From Nemertoderma westbladi (Eukaryota; Xenacoelomorpha; Nemertodermatida; Nemertodermatidae), in assembly GCA_032718475.1 (NCBI GenBank), contig JAUCBJ010007796.1:1-51412 (forward strand): DNA of 51,412 bases. Direction: 5' to 3'. Position numbers and translations under genes: made by a program. Below the pieces are notes generated by a model. It was not told the origin of the DNA and ran no database searches. It saw only the letters and a program-made list of their open reading frames with translations. Positions 20,483 through 32,821 of this stretch are shown in pieces; position 1 is the first letter of the stretch; each line of letters opens with the position of its first letter.

Positions 20483-20798
20483 GGATGATGTTAAAAAATG
20501 AGTTTGGGATCTGTTCACAAGGGGGCACATGAAATTTTAACTAATCACCTACCATTTCCTATGCATCACAGTTTGAATCAATGACGGATATATGCGTCAT
20601 GAGGCTATTTTGGACTCAATCAACCTATATGGGACACAAACACCCTATATGGGACACTAACAACCTATTTGAGGCAAATTGAAGACTTAATAAGGACTAT
20701 TTGGGATAAAGTTGAGCCTGGGGGAGGAGGGTGTGATATCACTAATTTGATTGTCATTTAATTATTATTATACGAATGTATTTAGATTTATTATAAGT

Positions 20799-20888
20799 GA
20801 ATAAATTGCACCACATGAATAAATTGCACAACATGAATAAATTGCACAACATGAATAAATTCCACAACATGAATAAATTCCACAATAT
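20799..20888. repeat. 18 bp tandem repeat, five units
   Basis: Units of GAATAAATTGCACAACAT with few substitutions start at 20799, 20817, 20835, 20853 and 20871. Confidence 0.9.
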
Positions 20889-21540
20889 GAAATGTTATTC
20901 CCCATTTATAAGCGGGTGAAATATCATTTCTAATAATGGGCTACCTAAAAAATATCACTTTTTGCCCACGGGAAAATATCAGTGATATTCCCGCGTTGCT
21001 ATGCAACTGCCAATTATCCTAGGCCTAGCACTTTTAGCAAATCAGATTGTCAGAACCTACCGGTACCACAACACATTTTTGTATCATTATCCATTGTCTG
21101 AAATTGAAAGTACCAGACCGGTACGGTACCACCCAGCCTTAGCCAGGCAGTTGGCTGACCAAGCTGCTTGGCATGGTATACAGGTATAGGCTTAGTACTG
21201 GTACGGATTCCAGGACCGGTACCTGTGTGTGGTATGATTTGTTCATTACTTAATTGCTGTCCGACTGCCTGGGGGATAAAGTACGTACAGCAGGCTAGGT
21301 AGGCTCTACAGTACATATTTCGTGCTCTTTCAGTCTTTATGTTTAATATATAAGTTGGACGACGTACGGAAATGAATATTGATTTTCTTTGAATAATAAT
21401 AAAGCTGGCTTCAAGTAAAACTGTTGTTTTGTAACTACAGTAAGCTATTGATTACGGTAATGTAACACGGAAACAGTCTTTATATATAGACCTAACGAAG
21501 ATTTATGCGAAACGGAACGGGAATGCACAGTTCCTTGGCC

Positions 21541-21640
21541 ACATTCCCGGACTCGGACCCACGACATCTGGAGTCAGAGACCCGAGTTCAAGGCTCCGAT
21601 ATAATTAAACTGTTAAACCACTACACAATGAATTCCCTTG
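21541..21640 (-). mobile_element. tRNA-like SINE fragment
   Basis: On the minus strand an A-box-like AGTGGTTTAAC (about 21611-21624) precedes CTGACTCCAGA, resembling an anticodon arm, and a good B box GGGTCCGAGTCC (21549-21560). The spacing and lack of a closed acceptor stem argue for a tRNA-derived SINE or tRNA pseudogene rather than a working tRNA. Confidence 0.45.
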
Positions 21641-21912
21641 ATATTAATACTGTATATTTACTATAAAAATCGTATGCACGAGTATGATGTCCTAATAATT
21701 TTTTTTTTTTCTGTATTCTGTATAAAGTAGGCCCTAAAGTGTTAATCTCACGCAGGGGTAAAGTGCACGGATTCACAGAACGAGCATAGCGAGTTAGTGA
21801 ATATTATCGAATTTCTCCTCAATGAGCTCAAATCTCTGTGAAACTGCGTCCTACCGAAGAACAATAAATAACGATGTTAGTCTTTATATCATAAAACTTT
21901 TATACTGTATAA

Positions 21913-22148
21913 GGGGTCATCCATAAATGACGTCACGCTGGACAGGCGTCTAAGTCGTTTTGTTTGATTCTCTGTTCAACTTTCTCCTGTTTTATTTTAT
22001 TATGTGCAGTTTTATTTGTACGCTTCTATGACAGCGGTGTCTCCACCCAAATAATATAATAATAATAATAATAGGGGGGAGGGGGGTTTTGTATTTCGTG
22101 ACGATTTGTGACGGGGGGGTGTCTGCAATATCGTGACGTCACATTATA
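21913..22148. mobile_element. MITE-like element with GTGACGTCA ends
   Basis: The left end reads GGGGTCATCCATAAATGACG then TCAC; the right end holds ACGGGGGGGTG and GTGACGTCAC. The ends form an imperfect inverted repeat. No coding sequence lies between them. Confidence 0.5.
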
Positions 22149-23066
22149 AGTTTCCGATAAAATTACTATATATTAAATACATAACGTGTATACTTGTATA
22201 CTATTAAACGTGTATACTATTAACGTGTTTACTATTCAATTATTACCTCTTCCAATGATAACCATTAAAATCTTACCTTACGACCTCTACTGCCCTTCCA
22301 TAATTGGTAAAATTAGAGAGCGAGTTTGTAAAGAATTTCATCATTACTTTGCATCGAAAATTTTACTAAAAATCTTATATCCCTTAATGTTAGCGGTAGT
22401 TCCAAAACCCGTTTTGATTATCAATCCCACACCCAGTAGCTGATGTCTCACCAATGGCCATTATAAGCATGACTGACCACCTGTCGTGCCCATGGGAGCA
22501 TGTCTGAAAAACTCGTATTACTATAATTTGTAATGTTAGTTTATAGCTATAGTTTATAGTTGACAAATTTATTCCAGATCCTGGCTGACTAGGCTCCAAA
22601 TGTCCCATTTAGATAGGGTGGGACACTGACTCACTATTTTGATCCAGTTTACAAAAGCTTTTAGAAAATTAGTATTCCTATCAGTGGTCCAAAATTAGGC
22701 TACCTCTGTTTTTTTTCACTTTAAATGTTCCTGCTCTGCATGATGTGTTCTACAGTAAATATGGATCTGGCGCGCCTATAGTTTATTAAAACATACTTTT
22801 TTCACCAAATTAAAAAGATACATTCATCGAAAATATAGGAGGATGAGGGCAAATGTTAACCCTGTGAAATTTGCCGGTATCTACTGTACTGTACTTATAC
22901 AGTATTTAGTTATGCATTATTTAATCATTCTGAACGCACAAATACATTTTAATGATTTAATATATATTGATATATATTTAATCCCCCCAAAATACCAAGC
23001 CCCATTTACTTCACTTGCCCCCAAACAAAACCCTTTTAGAAATGTTAATAATGTGGAATAACACAT

Positions 23067-23197
23067 TTATTGCCCGGTTATCAAGTTATTTTCCCTAATA
23101 TTTTACCCTCGGGCAGGAAACCCTCGGGCTGCGCCCTCGGGTTATTCCTGCCCTCGGGTAAAATATACGGGAAAATAACTTGATAACCGTGCAATAA
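23067..23197. mobile_element. Short foldback MITE
   Basis: The terminal inverted repeats read TTATTGC(C/A)CGGTTATC and continue through AAGTTATTTTCCC on both sides, followed by TATTTTACCC. The centre holds four direct copies of CCCTCGGG. Non-coding. Confidence 0.8.
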
Positions 23198-24116
23198 GTA
23201 TTGATATAATGTGACTATGATGACACTATAGCCTATATAATGCATCACAATCTTACAGGCCTTTTGCAAGGCACCCACAGTATATCTTTAACCATAACTA
23301 GGGAACATGTCTTCAAAATGCTCTTATTTAGAATGGGAATTTCCACTGTACGTACATATTTATTTATCAGCTGGGCTAACGCCCCCAGCGGCTATATTTG
23401 TTAAGATTGTTAAATAATATTACGCAATAAAATTAGATACTCAGCTGTATCTAAGTACGAATCAATAAGATATTTAATTCTACATAGTACACATTGTCAA
23501 GACCAAATATAATATATGTCACACTCATAATTTATATATACATTATAGGGCTAGTCGAATATATAGTAGTTAATTAAATAAAATGGTGTAGCGAGCCATA
23601 TTATCCTTGCAATAAAATTTACAGGTAAAATTCATAAACAATAGTATTTCAGTCAGAGCAGGCTCAGCTTGCAGCCTATGATACCGCATCATCGTTCAAT
23701 ATCATTAAAATTGCCAAGAAAAGGCATAATTAAAATAAGCGATCTAGCACCAAAGAGACAGGCGCCTCGTTATTTTTATTAAAGTAAGTAAATAGTTAAT
23801 ACTAAAATAGGTTTATCTATAAAAAATAGTTATATAGAACATGATTAACTATGGCTACAGTGCACAATAAACTCAGATTCAGCCAAAAGATGAAGAAAAA
23901 TCAGCACATCAGCGATATAGGTCCATGAACCAGTATGAACACTGAACAGCCACTAGGCAGCGGCATCAATTCCAAAGAAATTCAGCAGCACCGCGTGGCG
24001 TGCCTGGTGGGTACCTACCATTGCGTTTAGTACACTTTGTGAGAAAAATAATCTATACGAGTTTTTTACTGACATTTCATTAGTCGACACTTCATGTACC
24101 TTCTTTTTAAAAATTT
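23198..24116. other. AT-rich non-coding stretch
   Basis: No gene recognised. The right end may include the 3' untranslated part of the minus-strand LINE that follows. Confidence 0.5.
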
Positions 24117-25168
24117 TCATTTTAGTTTGACTAAGTTTGGCAGGTTGTGCAGCCAGGCCGCTGCGGAATATTGTTCGAAAATATTAATGTTACATTGCCC
24201 AGATACGTGATTGCCCAATAGAAAGTTAAATAAGTATAGTAATTTCTTATTGTTGCAGTTAAACGCATTATATAAAGTTGTAGCCATTTGTAAATGTATC
24301 ATTGTATCGGGATCAAGAGAATTAACCAGTTTCACTAAGACAGGATCAGGTACATAGTTCGAAACCCGGATGATTCTGCGTACAGCCTTCCGGATTTGCA
24401 GAGAGACAAACTGTGATGACAGTCGCGTCAGTGACTCACACCCATATAGTATGGAAGGAGTACAGATACTATTCCAAACTTTTGATACGACGTGGAGCGG
24501 TACATTATCAATGCAGAACCCCCTTGCTTCCATTCTTATGGAATTTATTATAGTTTTCTTCTGGAAGTGTACCGTCAAGTTAGCGTTCGTTGGTGGTAGA
24601 GGAAGTCCAAGGTACACTTGTTATTAGAAATGAAGGTCACATCTTGTTCGGCAATATATATACTATTGTCCTCCTCGGAGGTGCCGTTTTCATTTATTAC
24701 CAAGTAGTGCGTTTTCTTTATATTGAGGACTAGGTTATGTTCCTTGAAAAAATTATAACACATTGCCGCCATCTTCACGAGGTCCGATTTAAGGTTTGCC
24801 ATTAAAATTATATCGTCCCCATAGCTGATTATGCTAAAGGAGTGTTTACCAATATGAGCACCACATTTTGAGCCAATTATGTCTGAAAATAGTTGAGTGA
24901 GGTATACATTGAATAGGAAAGGTGATATAATACCTCCTTGGCGGACGCCTTGCTGTATATCGATAGCACCGTTGTAATGAATCCCCCCAATGCGGAGGAA
25001 AGCTTTGCAGCTGCCATAATAAGACATATGTAGATTAATTAGGTTTGGTTCCACATTCGCATCCTTTAATATTTTAGATAACTTACTGTGATCCACAGTA
25101 TCAAATGCATTACTCAGGTCTAGTGATAGGATATGCATTGTCGAATGGTTTTTGTTGAAATATTGCAT
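24117..25168 (-). pseudogene. LINE reverse transcriptase fragment, 5' truncated
   Basis: Minus-strand coding in two frames, 25168-24575 and 24617-24117, shifted by one base near 24600. The first carries reverse transcriptase blocks: LSLDLSNAFDTVDHSKL (catalytic Asp region), GVRQGGIISPFLFNVYL, and SYGDDIILMA, where the usual YADD is YGDD. The second begins YLGLPLPP and continues with the thumb-like region WNSICTPSILYGCESL. The endonuclease and start are missing; the fragment stops where the plus-strand LINE begins near 25200. A non-LTR element; the clade is not determined. Dead through truncation and frameshift. Confidence 0.8.
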
Positions 25169-25199
25169 TATGTCATTATTATATATTATTATTGCATTA

Positions 25200-25706
25200 C
25201 CTCAACCAGCTCTTCCTCAATCCATCTCTGGAAATGGATTGTTTTCGGCTGGAACCCAGTTCAAGAATCGAACTGGAGAGCTATGGATTCAGAGTGGACC
25301 CAGTGGTCACAAGTCCCAGATAGACCATATTCTGTTTCGTAGGAAGTACAGGAGCTCTATACAAGACTGTAATGCATTTACACTTCGACCCTTCTCCAGT
25401 GATCACCGCCTTATTGTGGCCAAGGTAATACTTAGTCTGCGTGCTAGCAGAACAACGAAATCTGCCTTGCAGCGGCATGACTGGTCCTCTCTGTTGCAAC
25501 AGCCAAGTGTGAGATCCAGCTTCACACTACAGCTGAGCAACAGGTATGAGGTTCTTGCCTCTGAGGCGGCAGATCACTGTGAGGGCTATTCTGCCTTCAC
25601 TGAATCCAGAAGTGCCGAAATGACCTATATAAGGCGCAGAAAGAGTCCCGACTCAAACAGACTACAGCGGCCAAGAATGCAGTTAAGGCTGCATCTAGGT
25701 CCCTGA
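25200..25706 (+). pseudogene. LINE endonuclease, C-terminal fragment
   Basis: Encodes SQIDHILFRRKYRSSIQD and SSDHRLIVAKV, the end of an APE-like endonuclease with its catalytic Asp-His (SDH). The N-terminal catalytic part is missing and the frame breaks near 25620. Confidence 0.7.
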
Positions 25707-25813
25707 ACAGTCAGTACTCTGTTAATCTACAGGAGCTAATAAACAAACAGGTTGATGCCATCAATGATGCTGAGGACAGCAGGCAATCATCCCAGGCATG
25801 GAAATCGATCAAC

Positions 25814-26949
25814 TTGCTTACTGGGCGGAAAAACCAACCAACCACCAAGTTTAAGGCTGAATCACCAGCCGATCGCCTCAATGGTTGGAAGGCCCACTTT
25901 GAAAAGCTCCTCAATAATGACAGGGTATTGCCTGATAACTTTATAGAAGTAAAAGTGTCTGCGTCTGTACTCCCAGATATTCCCATTGGCGATATCTCCT
26001 TTGCAGAAGTGAAGGCTGCTGCAAAGAGCATGAAGACCAATCGTGCCAGTGGAGTAGATGGTGTTCCCCCTGAGGTCTTAAAAAATACTTGAGTGTTTAA
26101 AGCTCATCTATCCCATCATAGTAGACATGTACCGAACAACAAGAGTCCCACAAGAAATGAAAACAAATAAGTTGGTGCCAGTTCCCAAGAAGGGCAGCCT
26201 GACACTCTATGGTTCTTTTCGGGAAATCTCATTGATCTCGATTGCTGCAAAGCTATACAATAGAATTCTATTAAATCGCATCAGGGATCCCAATGAGAGA
26301 CTGCTCCGTGGAAATCAGAATGGGTTTCGTAAAGGTCGTGGGACCATGGAGCCCATTTTGGCACTTAGAAGGATAATTGAAGAGTTATCAAAAAGGAAAG
26401 GCTGTTATCTTTGTTGACTTCTTCAAGGCCTTTGATTCAGTCTCCCGCTCACGTATGTTCAGCATACTTTCATTATATGGGATTCCTGATGAAATTATTG
26501 CAGCAATCAGATCAGAATACGATGGTTCGACAACATTTGTGTCTACTGTTGATGGTGACACAGAACCATTTGAAGTGTTATGTGGCGTCCTCCAGGGAGA
26601 CACACTTGTACCATTCTTGTTCATAATTGTGGTTGACTATGTTCTACGCATGTCCTTAGATCATCATAATGATGATGGGGTGATGATAACTCCACCTAAT
26701 GGCTCCAGAAGTCGAGGAAATCCTGCCAAGTACATAACTGATCTAGACTTTGCTGATGACTTAGGAGTACTCTCAGAATCACTAGATGGAGCCCAACGGC
26801 TCCTCAGCTCATTAGAACATGCTGCTTCTAGTGTTGGTCTTTTTATTAACTCTAGAAAGACCAAAATTTTGATAGTTAACTTTGAAAGTTCTCAGCAAGT
26901 CTTTGATCGGATGAGCATAAGCTCAAAGGATGGTATGCTTGAGCATGTG
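25814..26949 (+). pseudogene. LINE reverse transcriptase, N-terminal part
   Basis: Pieces in three frames (25814-26092, 26127-26417, 26377-26949). Recognisable blocks are GVDGVPPEVLKN, YGSFREISLISIAAKLYNRI, NGFRKGRGT, VDFFKAFDSVSRSRM, GVLQGDTLVPFLFIIVVDYV and LDFADDLGVLSES (the catalytic FADD). One in-frame stop and at least two frameshifts make it non-functional. The frame ends exactly on a codon at the LTR insertion site. Confidence 0.8.
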
Positions 26950-28074
26950 TGTAAAAGCTTTTGCGGACATAACAAGTCATTTTTACGCAATGCGCAGAAT
27001 ACTCTAAAATAGCCCTAAAATTGTTCAACTACGCGTCGGAAAGAAATTAGAACCAAGATGACGAAATCTGTCAGCTGATTCTTTGTGTACGTGGAGATCT
27101 CTTTGTTCAAGCTTATTCAGCCAATCAGAGCACTCTTCCCAGTTATGCCAGTAGAGACCTACCCGAGGAAACTAGCGCATGCGCATTTAGTTAGCGATTT
27201 TCTGAGAATTAGATTCCTCTCAGAATTCTGTACTAAGTACGGACGTTGACGTACGACTTTAGCCCAAGAACATCTTATGGCTGGAGTTATAAGGACGTAA
27301 ATCTATTAACATCGTAACACCAATTCATACTGGTCATACACTTGTCATACTGGAACACTGAACTTCATGAACACATACTGACTGTTCACCGCACTATTTT
27401 AATGCTGTTTTATAATGTGTTAATTGTTGTTTATATTAATGGATGTTATATTTGGAGAATACCGATAAATAATCGTAAACCCCCTCAATCTTCTTGATTA
27501 CTGAGGTAAGCGGAGAAAGAGTTTACCGGTAGCAACTGTGACTCAAATTATAGTGGTTTTTGTGTGAATTAAATGCTATTTTATAATCCTTACGTGTGTC
27601 CAGTTGCAATCCTCCTTATATATGATCAAAATCAGTGACGGTCGGCAAATTAGTGTGAATTAGTGTGAAGTAGTGTGAAGTCGTGTGAAGGTTAATAAAG
27701 CATCTCCTAAAGAATGCGCTATTTACGAAACTCTGTGGCCTTCTAGTTGTGATTAGTGTAAGTCATAACTTTGTTTTTATACTTAAAGCGCCACGTCCTA
27801 AAGGAACTGTTAATATTTCTCCGAAAGTAAATATAGTTGTCAGAGATTATATAGTAGCGATCAATCGAATAATACAAAGTAGCTTACACCGCACTAACTT
27901 CCTCCGGAACCCAAATCCAGTCTCCCACACCGTGGGTCATACGCTGCGCACGGACTGGCTTCGGCAGATGTAAATTCAGTGCACCAGGTAATTGGTTCGG
28001 GCAAAGTCGATTCATAATCAAAAGGACATTTAAAATTGGCAGGTTAAACTGCTAAAGGTCTGAAAGCGCGAACA
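26950..28074 (+). repeat. Solo LTR of the element A family
   Basis: 1125 bp from TGTAAAAGCTT to GCGCGAACA, flanked by ATGTG at 26945-26949 and 28075-28079. It matches 3532-4771 in reverse orientation along most of its length. No internal sequence remains, so the element was probably lost by recombination between its two LTRs. A short CDS-like frame at 27749-27973 is within the LTR and not a gene. Confidence 0.9.
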
Positions 28075-28079
28075 ATGTG

Positions 28080-28723
28080 GACGACTTCTGTTTCCTGGGA
28101 TAATGGAACCGGAAGTCAGGTGAGGACCTTCGAATACGTAAGGGAAATGCATGGGCAGCATTGAATAGGCTTTTCAGGATTTGGAAGTCACCAAGAATTA
28201 ATCGGAAACTTAAGGTCCGATTATTTAGAGCAGCAGTAGTTCCAGTACTCCTCTATGGGAGTCCATGCTGGGCTCTAACTGCTGAGGACACCAAATCTCT
28301 GGATGGCACATTCACAAGAATGCTACGCGTGGGTTCATTGTGTCAAGTACAATGCACACATCTCCAACCAGACACTATATAACATTGGAGGTGTCTCATT
28401 TGATTCCCCCAAGCTTGCCACTAGATCAAAATCGCCTCCGCTTTGCAGGACATTGCTTTCGTCGCGAGGACCAGCCAGGGCATAATCTTGTACTTTGGCA
28501 GCCTCATGGAGTGAATAAGCATGGTGGACAGCCCATGACTTTCTTGAGACGCATCTTAAAGGACACTGGCCTTGAAGATGCGGATGATCTAGCAAATGTC
28601 ATGGGTGATAGGGAGTTGTGGCGGCACAATTTTGTCGACAGCATTCTTAAAAATGCAGCTGCAATGCAGCATGCCGATACAAGTAGTAGTAGTGTCCCAA
28701 ATACGTTGCTCTGTCCAGTATAG
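28080..28723 (+). pseudogene. LINE C-terminal region after the LTR insertion
   Basis: Continues the reverse transcriptase: DDFCFLG, a TAA stop, then a run including ALNRLFRIWKSPRINRKLKV and PVLLYGSPCWALT, and after a frameshift LRFAGHCFRREDQPGHNLV and DLANVMGDRELWRHNF, a C-terminal pattern of this LINE group. Stops and shifts make it dead. Confidence 0.75.
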
Positions 28724-28759
28724 GTTGTTATAATGAGCCCCGGATTCGTCGTTGACACT

Positions 28760-31055
28760 TATTATATATCTGTAAGTTATTTTCTAAAAATATAATACAT
28801 TATTATTTTGGCACGGGCTTTATAATTGAGGGGGTGCGATTCCCACCAATAGCAGTTTAGAAATAGATTGAACTCTATTATTACCCCTACAAGTTATTAT
28901 TAGTGTAAGCTGATTGGTTACCGTCAGCTGGTGAGAGTTAGGAGAAATATAGTAGTTAGCTGGGAGAAAGCCAGTGAGATTCATTATTGTTTTGTGCATT
29001 CAGTAAACTCTATATTGGTTTATAATCTACTTATGTACAGGCGAGCCGGACTTAATTGCCGGTGGCCGCTTTAATTTAGACTTAGGAGAAGTTGCGGTAT
29101 TTAAACCGCACCGTTCCGTTAATTAATAAATATTAATAACGATAGGCGAATTATTAACATTTATTTGTGTGTTGTATTGTTAATTTTAATCTACGTTACT
29201 GATTTAATTAAATCCGTAATCAGTGAATCAAGGATCAAAGAAATCGTTGTTGTTTACAAATCGTTTGAAACTGATTAAATGTTTATTCACACCGCTAACA
29301 AACGAAGCACAATGGTTCCAGATAGTCACTAAGTGATCTCTGTGGGTTCGATGGAGCGAGGGAGAGGCTGCAGTCTCTGGAGCACGCCAAGAGAAAATGT
29401 GGAACCTTGTCCAGCCAAATCAGATAAGCTTTATTTAATAAATAGCGGGGTAGACAATATCTTACGTTCTTATCTACCTTCAGTAGCTGTAGGGCTGTCC
29501 AAGGTTGCATATTAAGCGTGTTGTGCGTTGCGGTGTGCTGAATATGATTACAAGCATACTATTATAGACTTGTAAATAACTAACGCTATTAATATAACAC
29601 ACAAAATATAATAGCATTAATTAAAAGGAGCGGATCAGACGGATTTGCAAAATGCCCTGCGCCATTAACGTGGTTATATCCTAAGCGCGGCCATTGACTA
29701 GGGACTCCCAAATTTCCCCAGTTTAGTTAGTAAAAATTTGTACATTTAAATACCGGAACACCATTTTCGTGGTGTTGGTTGATACCCGTTGATTTTGCGG
29801 CGTATCTTAATAATAGGCATTTTTTCAGTACAAAATGCCGATTATTTTTAAGCGTTAGTTTCAGCACACCAGCAACTATGTGTAAGAGAGTTACCGGTGT
29901 TTCTACCGATGTATGGTTCCTAGTGTTACACCAAATGCTGCGATTGAAATGGTGTGCACGTGCGTATGACCTTGGCAGTTCTTCAGGTTATAATTGTTAT
30001 TTTGTTATGTCAATCTGTATGGTGCGTAAATTAATTGCATTAATGGGTGGGTTAATTTAATATTTACTGTAGAACCCTATCTGGTTTATTTGATTTGAGT
30101 AGCTTTGTATCGGTTTTAGGCGCACTTATTTGACGGAAACACTATTTGACCGGGTTTGTTCATCGTTTTATTTGGAAACCCTAATAATTTTTAATGAGTT
30201 TTTAGGGCTTCCAACATTGACCGTTTTTTTTTATATTGGTAACTGGCAATGAAGGGTAACTGTAGTATAGTGTACCGATGTAGCTACTGTAGTTAGTTAT
30301 CTGGATTTGAGCGACGGGTAGAGGAGTAACGCTCTACCTGAACCACCTTTAGATTCAAGCGTTTCGTCCAAGGGAATTAAGGGCCCTTGGAATCTTTTCA
30401 CTGGGTATGGCACTCAGTCTCCTGAGGCCCAGTAAGCTAGGGAGATAGTGGGCGCGGTGTTTGCCGAGAATGATTAAGGCCTCCGCGTTCATAAGAAATG
30501 AATGTCCATCCTAAAGAGGGACCGGAGCACCTATTTTTAATTTTATTTTTCTTTATAAGAGAAAATATCTTATAAAGGATTAGGCCGATTAATTAAATTA
30601 GATTATTTTGTACATGCCTGGTTGTGTAGAGTTTGGGATTATGGTGGTGCTGCCGAGCAAGATACTTATTTTTCATACCAGATAAATGAAAACGAGGGGA
30701 AAATCGTGGTCAATTATTATTTTTTCCTTTTAATTATTAAAACCCGTTTGTTTTTAGCACTGTATAATTACATGATAAAATTTATTAAAAATCTTTGAAC
30801 GGTTAGGGCGCTGCCGTATCCATAATATTAATTAACATATAATTTTTACTATGGAATAAGGCATTGATTTTAGTAACCATAGCAGCCAGATCTCATGTTC
30901 TGTTAGAACCCACAGATTTGAATCTGTGAACATTTATATTAAATTTTATATTTAAAATTTTGCCGATCTATTATTCAGTACAATAATTTGAACCTAAAAT
31001 TTAGAATTACGATTTATATTTTTCGTAGGCAGTGTTATACGAAAAATACGAGTAG
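28760..31055. other. Non-coding stretch, probably 5' LTR or leader of BEL element C
   Basis: No gene recognised. It precedes the Gag frame of element C directly, so part of it should be LTR and leader, but without a second LTR in the window the borders cannot be set. A G/C-richer segment at about 30300-30540 resembles an LTR R-U5 region only by composition and position. Confidence 0.4.
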
Positions 31056-31760
31056 ATGATGGGCGATAAAAGCAATAAGGGCAAATTAGAAAATGCTTCA
31101 GCAGAAGTGCAGTTCCGCAAGGCTTGTACAAGTGTTAAAGCACAAGCTACCAAGAAAATAAATAAAATATGGGCTATTCAGTGCTGCAAGAGACGAGGTT
31201 GATCAAGAACATATTGACCAGCTAGTTTTAGAGTTGACTGAATCTGTAGACTGAGTTGACTAGAGTTGATTTTAAATATTTGATTGGCGCTTATGACAAA
31301 CTATTTATACAAGCCAATGATAGTCAATTTGCTGACGCCCATTTCAATATTTTTAAAGATGCTTGGACGGCTAGTACCACGTCCTTGATCAAGTTTTTTG
31401 AGGAGATCGTCACGTTTAATGAGTATTTAAAGCTAAACCCCATCCGTTGGTCTAGTACATTATTACCGTACGGGGATAGCCAAGTAGGCTGTTGGAATTA
31501 AGCTGGGAAGAGATTGTTGGACCGGTATTAACGCCAACAGATCCTTTTGAGTCCAAAAGACAATTAGAAAGGACGCTGGATGAGCGAACTCATATCGGCA
31601 GGGAAGATGAATCTGCTGATAAGGATGTAGAATATAAAACTCCTCCACGTATGAGTGAGCCTACAGATAGCCTGCAGGGAAATATTTCTCCTACTAAAAG
31701 CACAGTAAGTAGTGTAGAAGAATTAGTAGATTTATGAGAGAAACTGCTTCTGAACAATCT
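31056..31760 (+). pseudogene. Gag N-terminus of element C
   Basis: Starts at the double ATG at 31056 and continues through at least three frames (31056-31200, about 31167-31252, 31256-31501, then 31492-31737). Recognisable pieces are helical and charged: FSAARDEVDQEHIDQL, VDFKYLIGAYDKLF and SWEEIVGPVLTP. The arrangement matches the N-terminal arm of BEL Gag. The final words (RETASEQSKLL) resemble the first words after the LINE (KETAKEQAKIM), suggesting a coiled-coil repeat at the insertion point. Confidence 0.65.
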
Positions 31761-31916
31761 AAGTTATTGAAAGCACACCGTCTGCTGCACACCGTAATGC
31801 AGTAGTAATGTCAGTACCGTAATGCCTGTGCTAGCATAGTACCGGTAGCACTGCCCTGCTGCTGTCTGCATGCACTACTGCCCTAATTTAAGCCTATCTA
31901 ATATCCAACTAACTTC

Positions 31917-32429
31917 AGAACTTGCGGGATCGACGACCAAGAACAATACTCGAAATCTTACAATCTGCTATTCCATGGAGTTGCCGATCTACCAGAATCG
32001 GAAATCCTAAATTCCTTCGATATATCCGAGTCAGATATTGACATCATGCACCGCCTTCCAGGTAAACAGCTTCATGATAAACACATCAACGGCCGTCCAG
32101 CGAAAATTCGTCCCCGTCCTCTGCTCATTCGCTTTGTTGCATGTCGTACACGATTATCCGTTTTGAAAAACAAGAATAACCTTCCAGCCGGCGTTTACGT
32201 GACCGAACATCTAACCTCCTTCCGTGCAAGTTTACTTCGCGAATTGAAGCAGATGAAGTCAGCCAAAAAAATCCATTCCCCATATACCCGCAATGGAGTT
32301 ATAGTCGCCAAGATCGGCAACGAAAGTGAAGTAATTCCTATTCGACAATCCATCGACATAGCGAATCTTGCTGCCACTGTGGGATTTGCCCATCGGCGCC
32401 TAAACTCCACCACTGACAGTTCTCCCTAA
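31917..32429 (+). pseudogene. LINE ORF1 protein, N-terminally truncated
   Basis: The frame reads YNLLFHGVADLPESE, then IMHRLPGKQ, PLLIRFVACRTRLSVLKNK and GVYVTEHLT, the pattern of the RRM-like plus C-terminal domain of LINE ORF1 proteins that bind element RNA. A stop just upstream (about 31899) and no ATG before 32046 suggest the N-terminal coiled coil is missing. Confidence 0.65.
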
Positions 32430-32821
32430 GAACCAAAGGGTTTCTTCTCGTTGAAATTTCTGTATCCCACGGATTATTGGGTCGGCCTACTAGTAACATA
32501 ACCCAAGTAATTAGTCATTTTTAATTAAACGTTCATGCATCAAATAGTTCTCCCTTCAAGGGGGTCCAGTATATACCTGTATACAGTATACAGTATACAG
32601 TATTACACTACGGTGATGCAATGGTGAAGGTGTAGGCAATATATAATATAACTTGGCTAGATACGCTATGTTGGCCATAGTTAGGTTTACATATCTATTA
32701 AATCAATGATTCCTTGAAAATGCAGGCGGCAGGGGCAGCGTATGGTACAGTACAATCAGTGGAGCTAGCTTATCAATTTGGTGCTTTCTGTTTACTTAAA
32801 TTTAACCAGTCTTTATTTTTT

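Larger units (their letters stand above)
25200..28723 (+). mobile_element. RTE-like LINE, 5' truncated, split by a solo LTR
   Basis: A plus-strand non-LTR element with the C-terminal part of an APE-type endonuclease, a reverse transcriptase and a C-terminal region, broken by several frameshifts and by an LTR insertion at 26950-28079 (including one duplication copy). Removing the LTR and one ATGTG joins the two parts in the same frame. The assignment as RTE-like rests on overall motif wording, not on a search. It meets the opposing LINE at 25168-25200 with almost no spacer. Confidence 0.75.

Noticed and set aside
21001-21189. 62-codon frame starting at ATG
   Set aside because: No domain, no supporting neighbours, and it includes ACCGGTACC repeat words common in the window; probably chance.
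22186-23061. Short frames at 22186, 22390 and 22843
   Set aside because: AT-rich Ile/Tyr/Leu composition with no motif; chance frames.
27749-27973. 74-codon frame on plus strand
   Set aside because: Entirely inside the solo LTR; the corresponding region of the other LTR copy is not open.
29295-30060. Frames at 29295-29510, 29333-29515 and 29779-30060
   Set aside because: No recognisable domain and no continuation; they lie in what is probably the leader or LTR of BEL element C.
30640-30662. TGGTGCTGCCGAG as a tRNA primer-binding site of BEL element C
   Set aside because: No CA-ended LTR border lies directly upstream, and no second LTR is available to confirm it.
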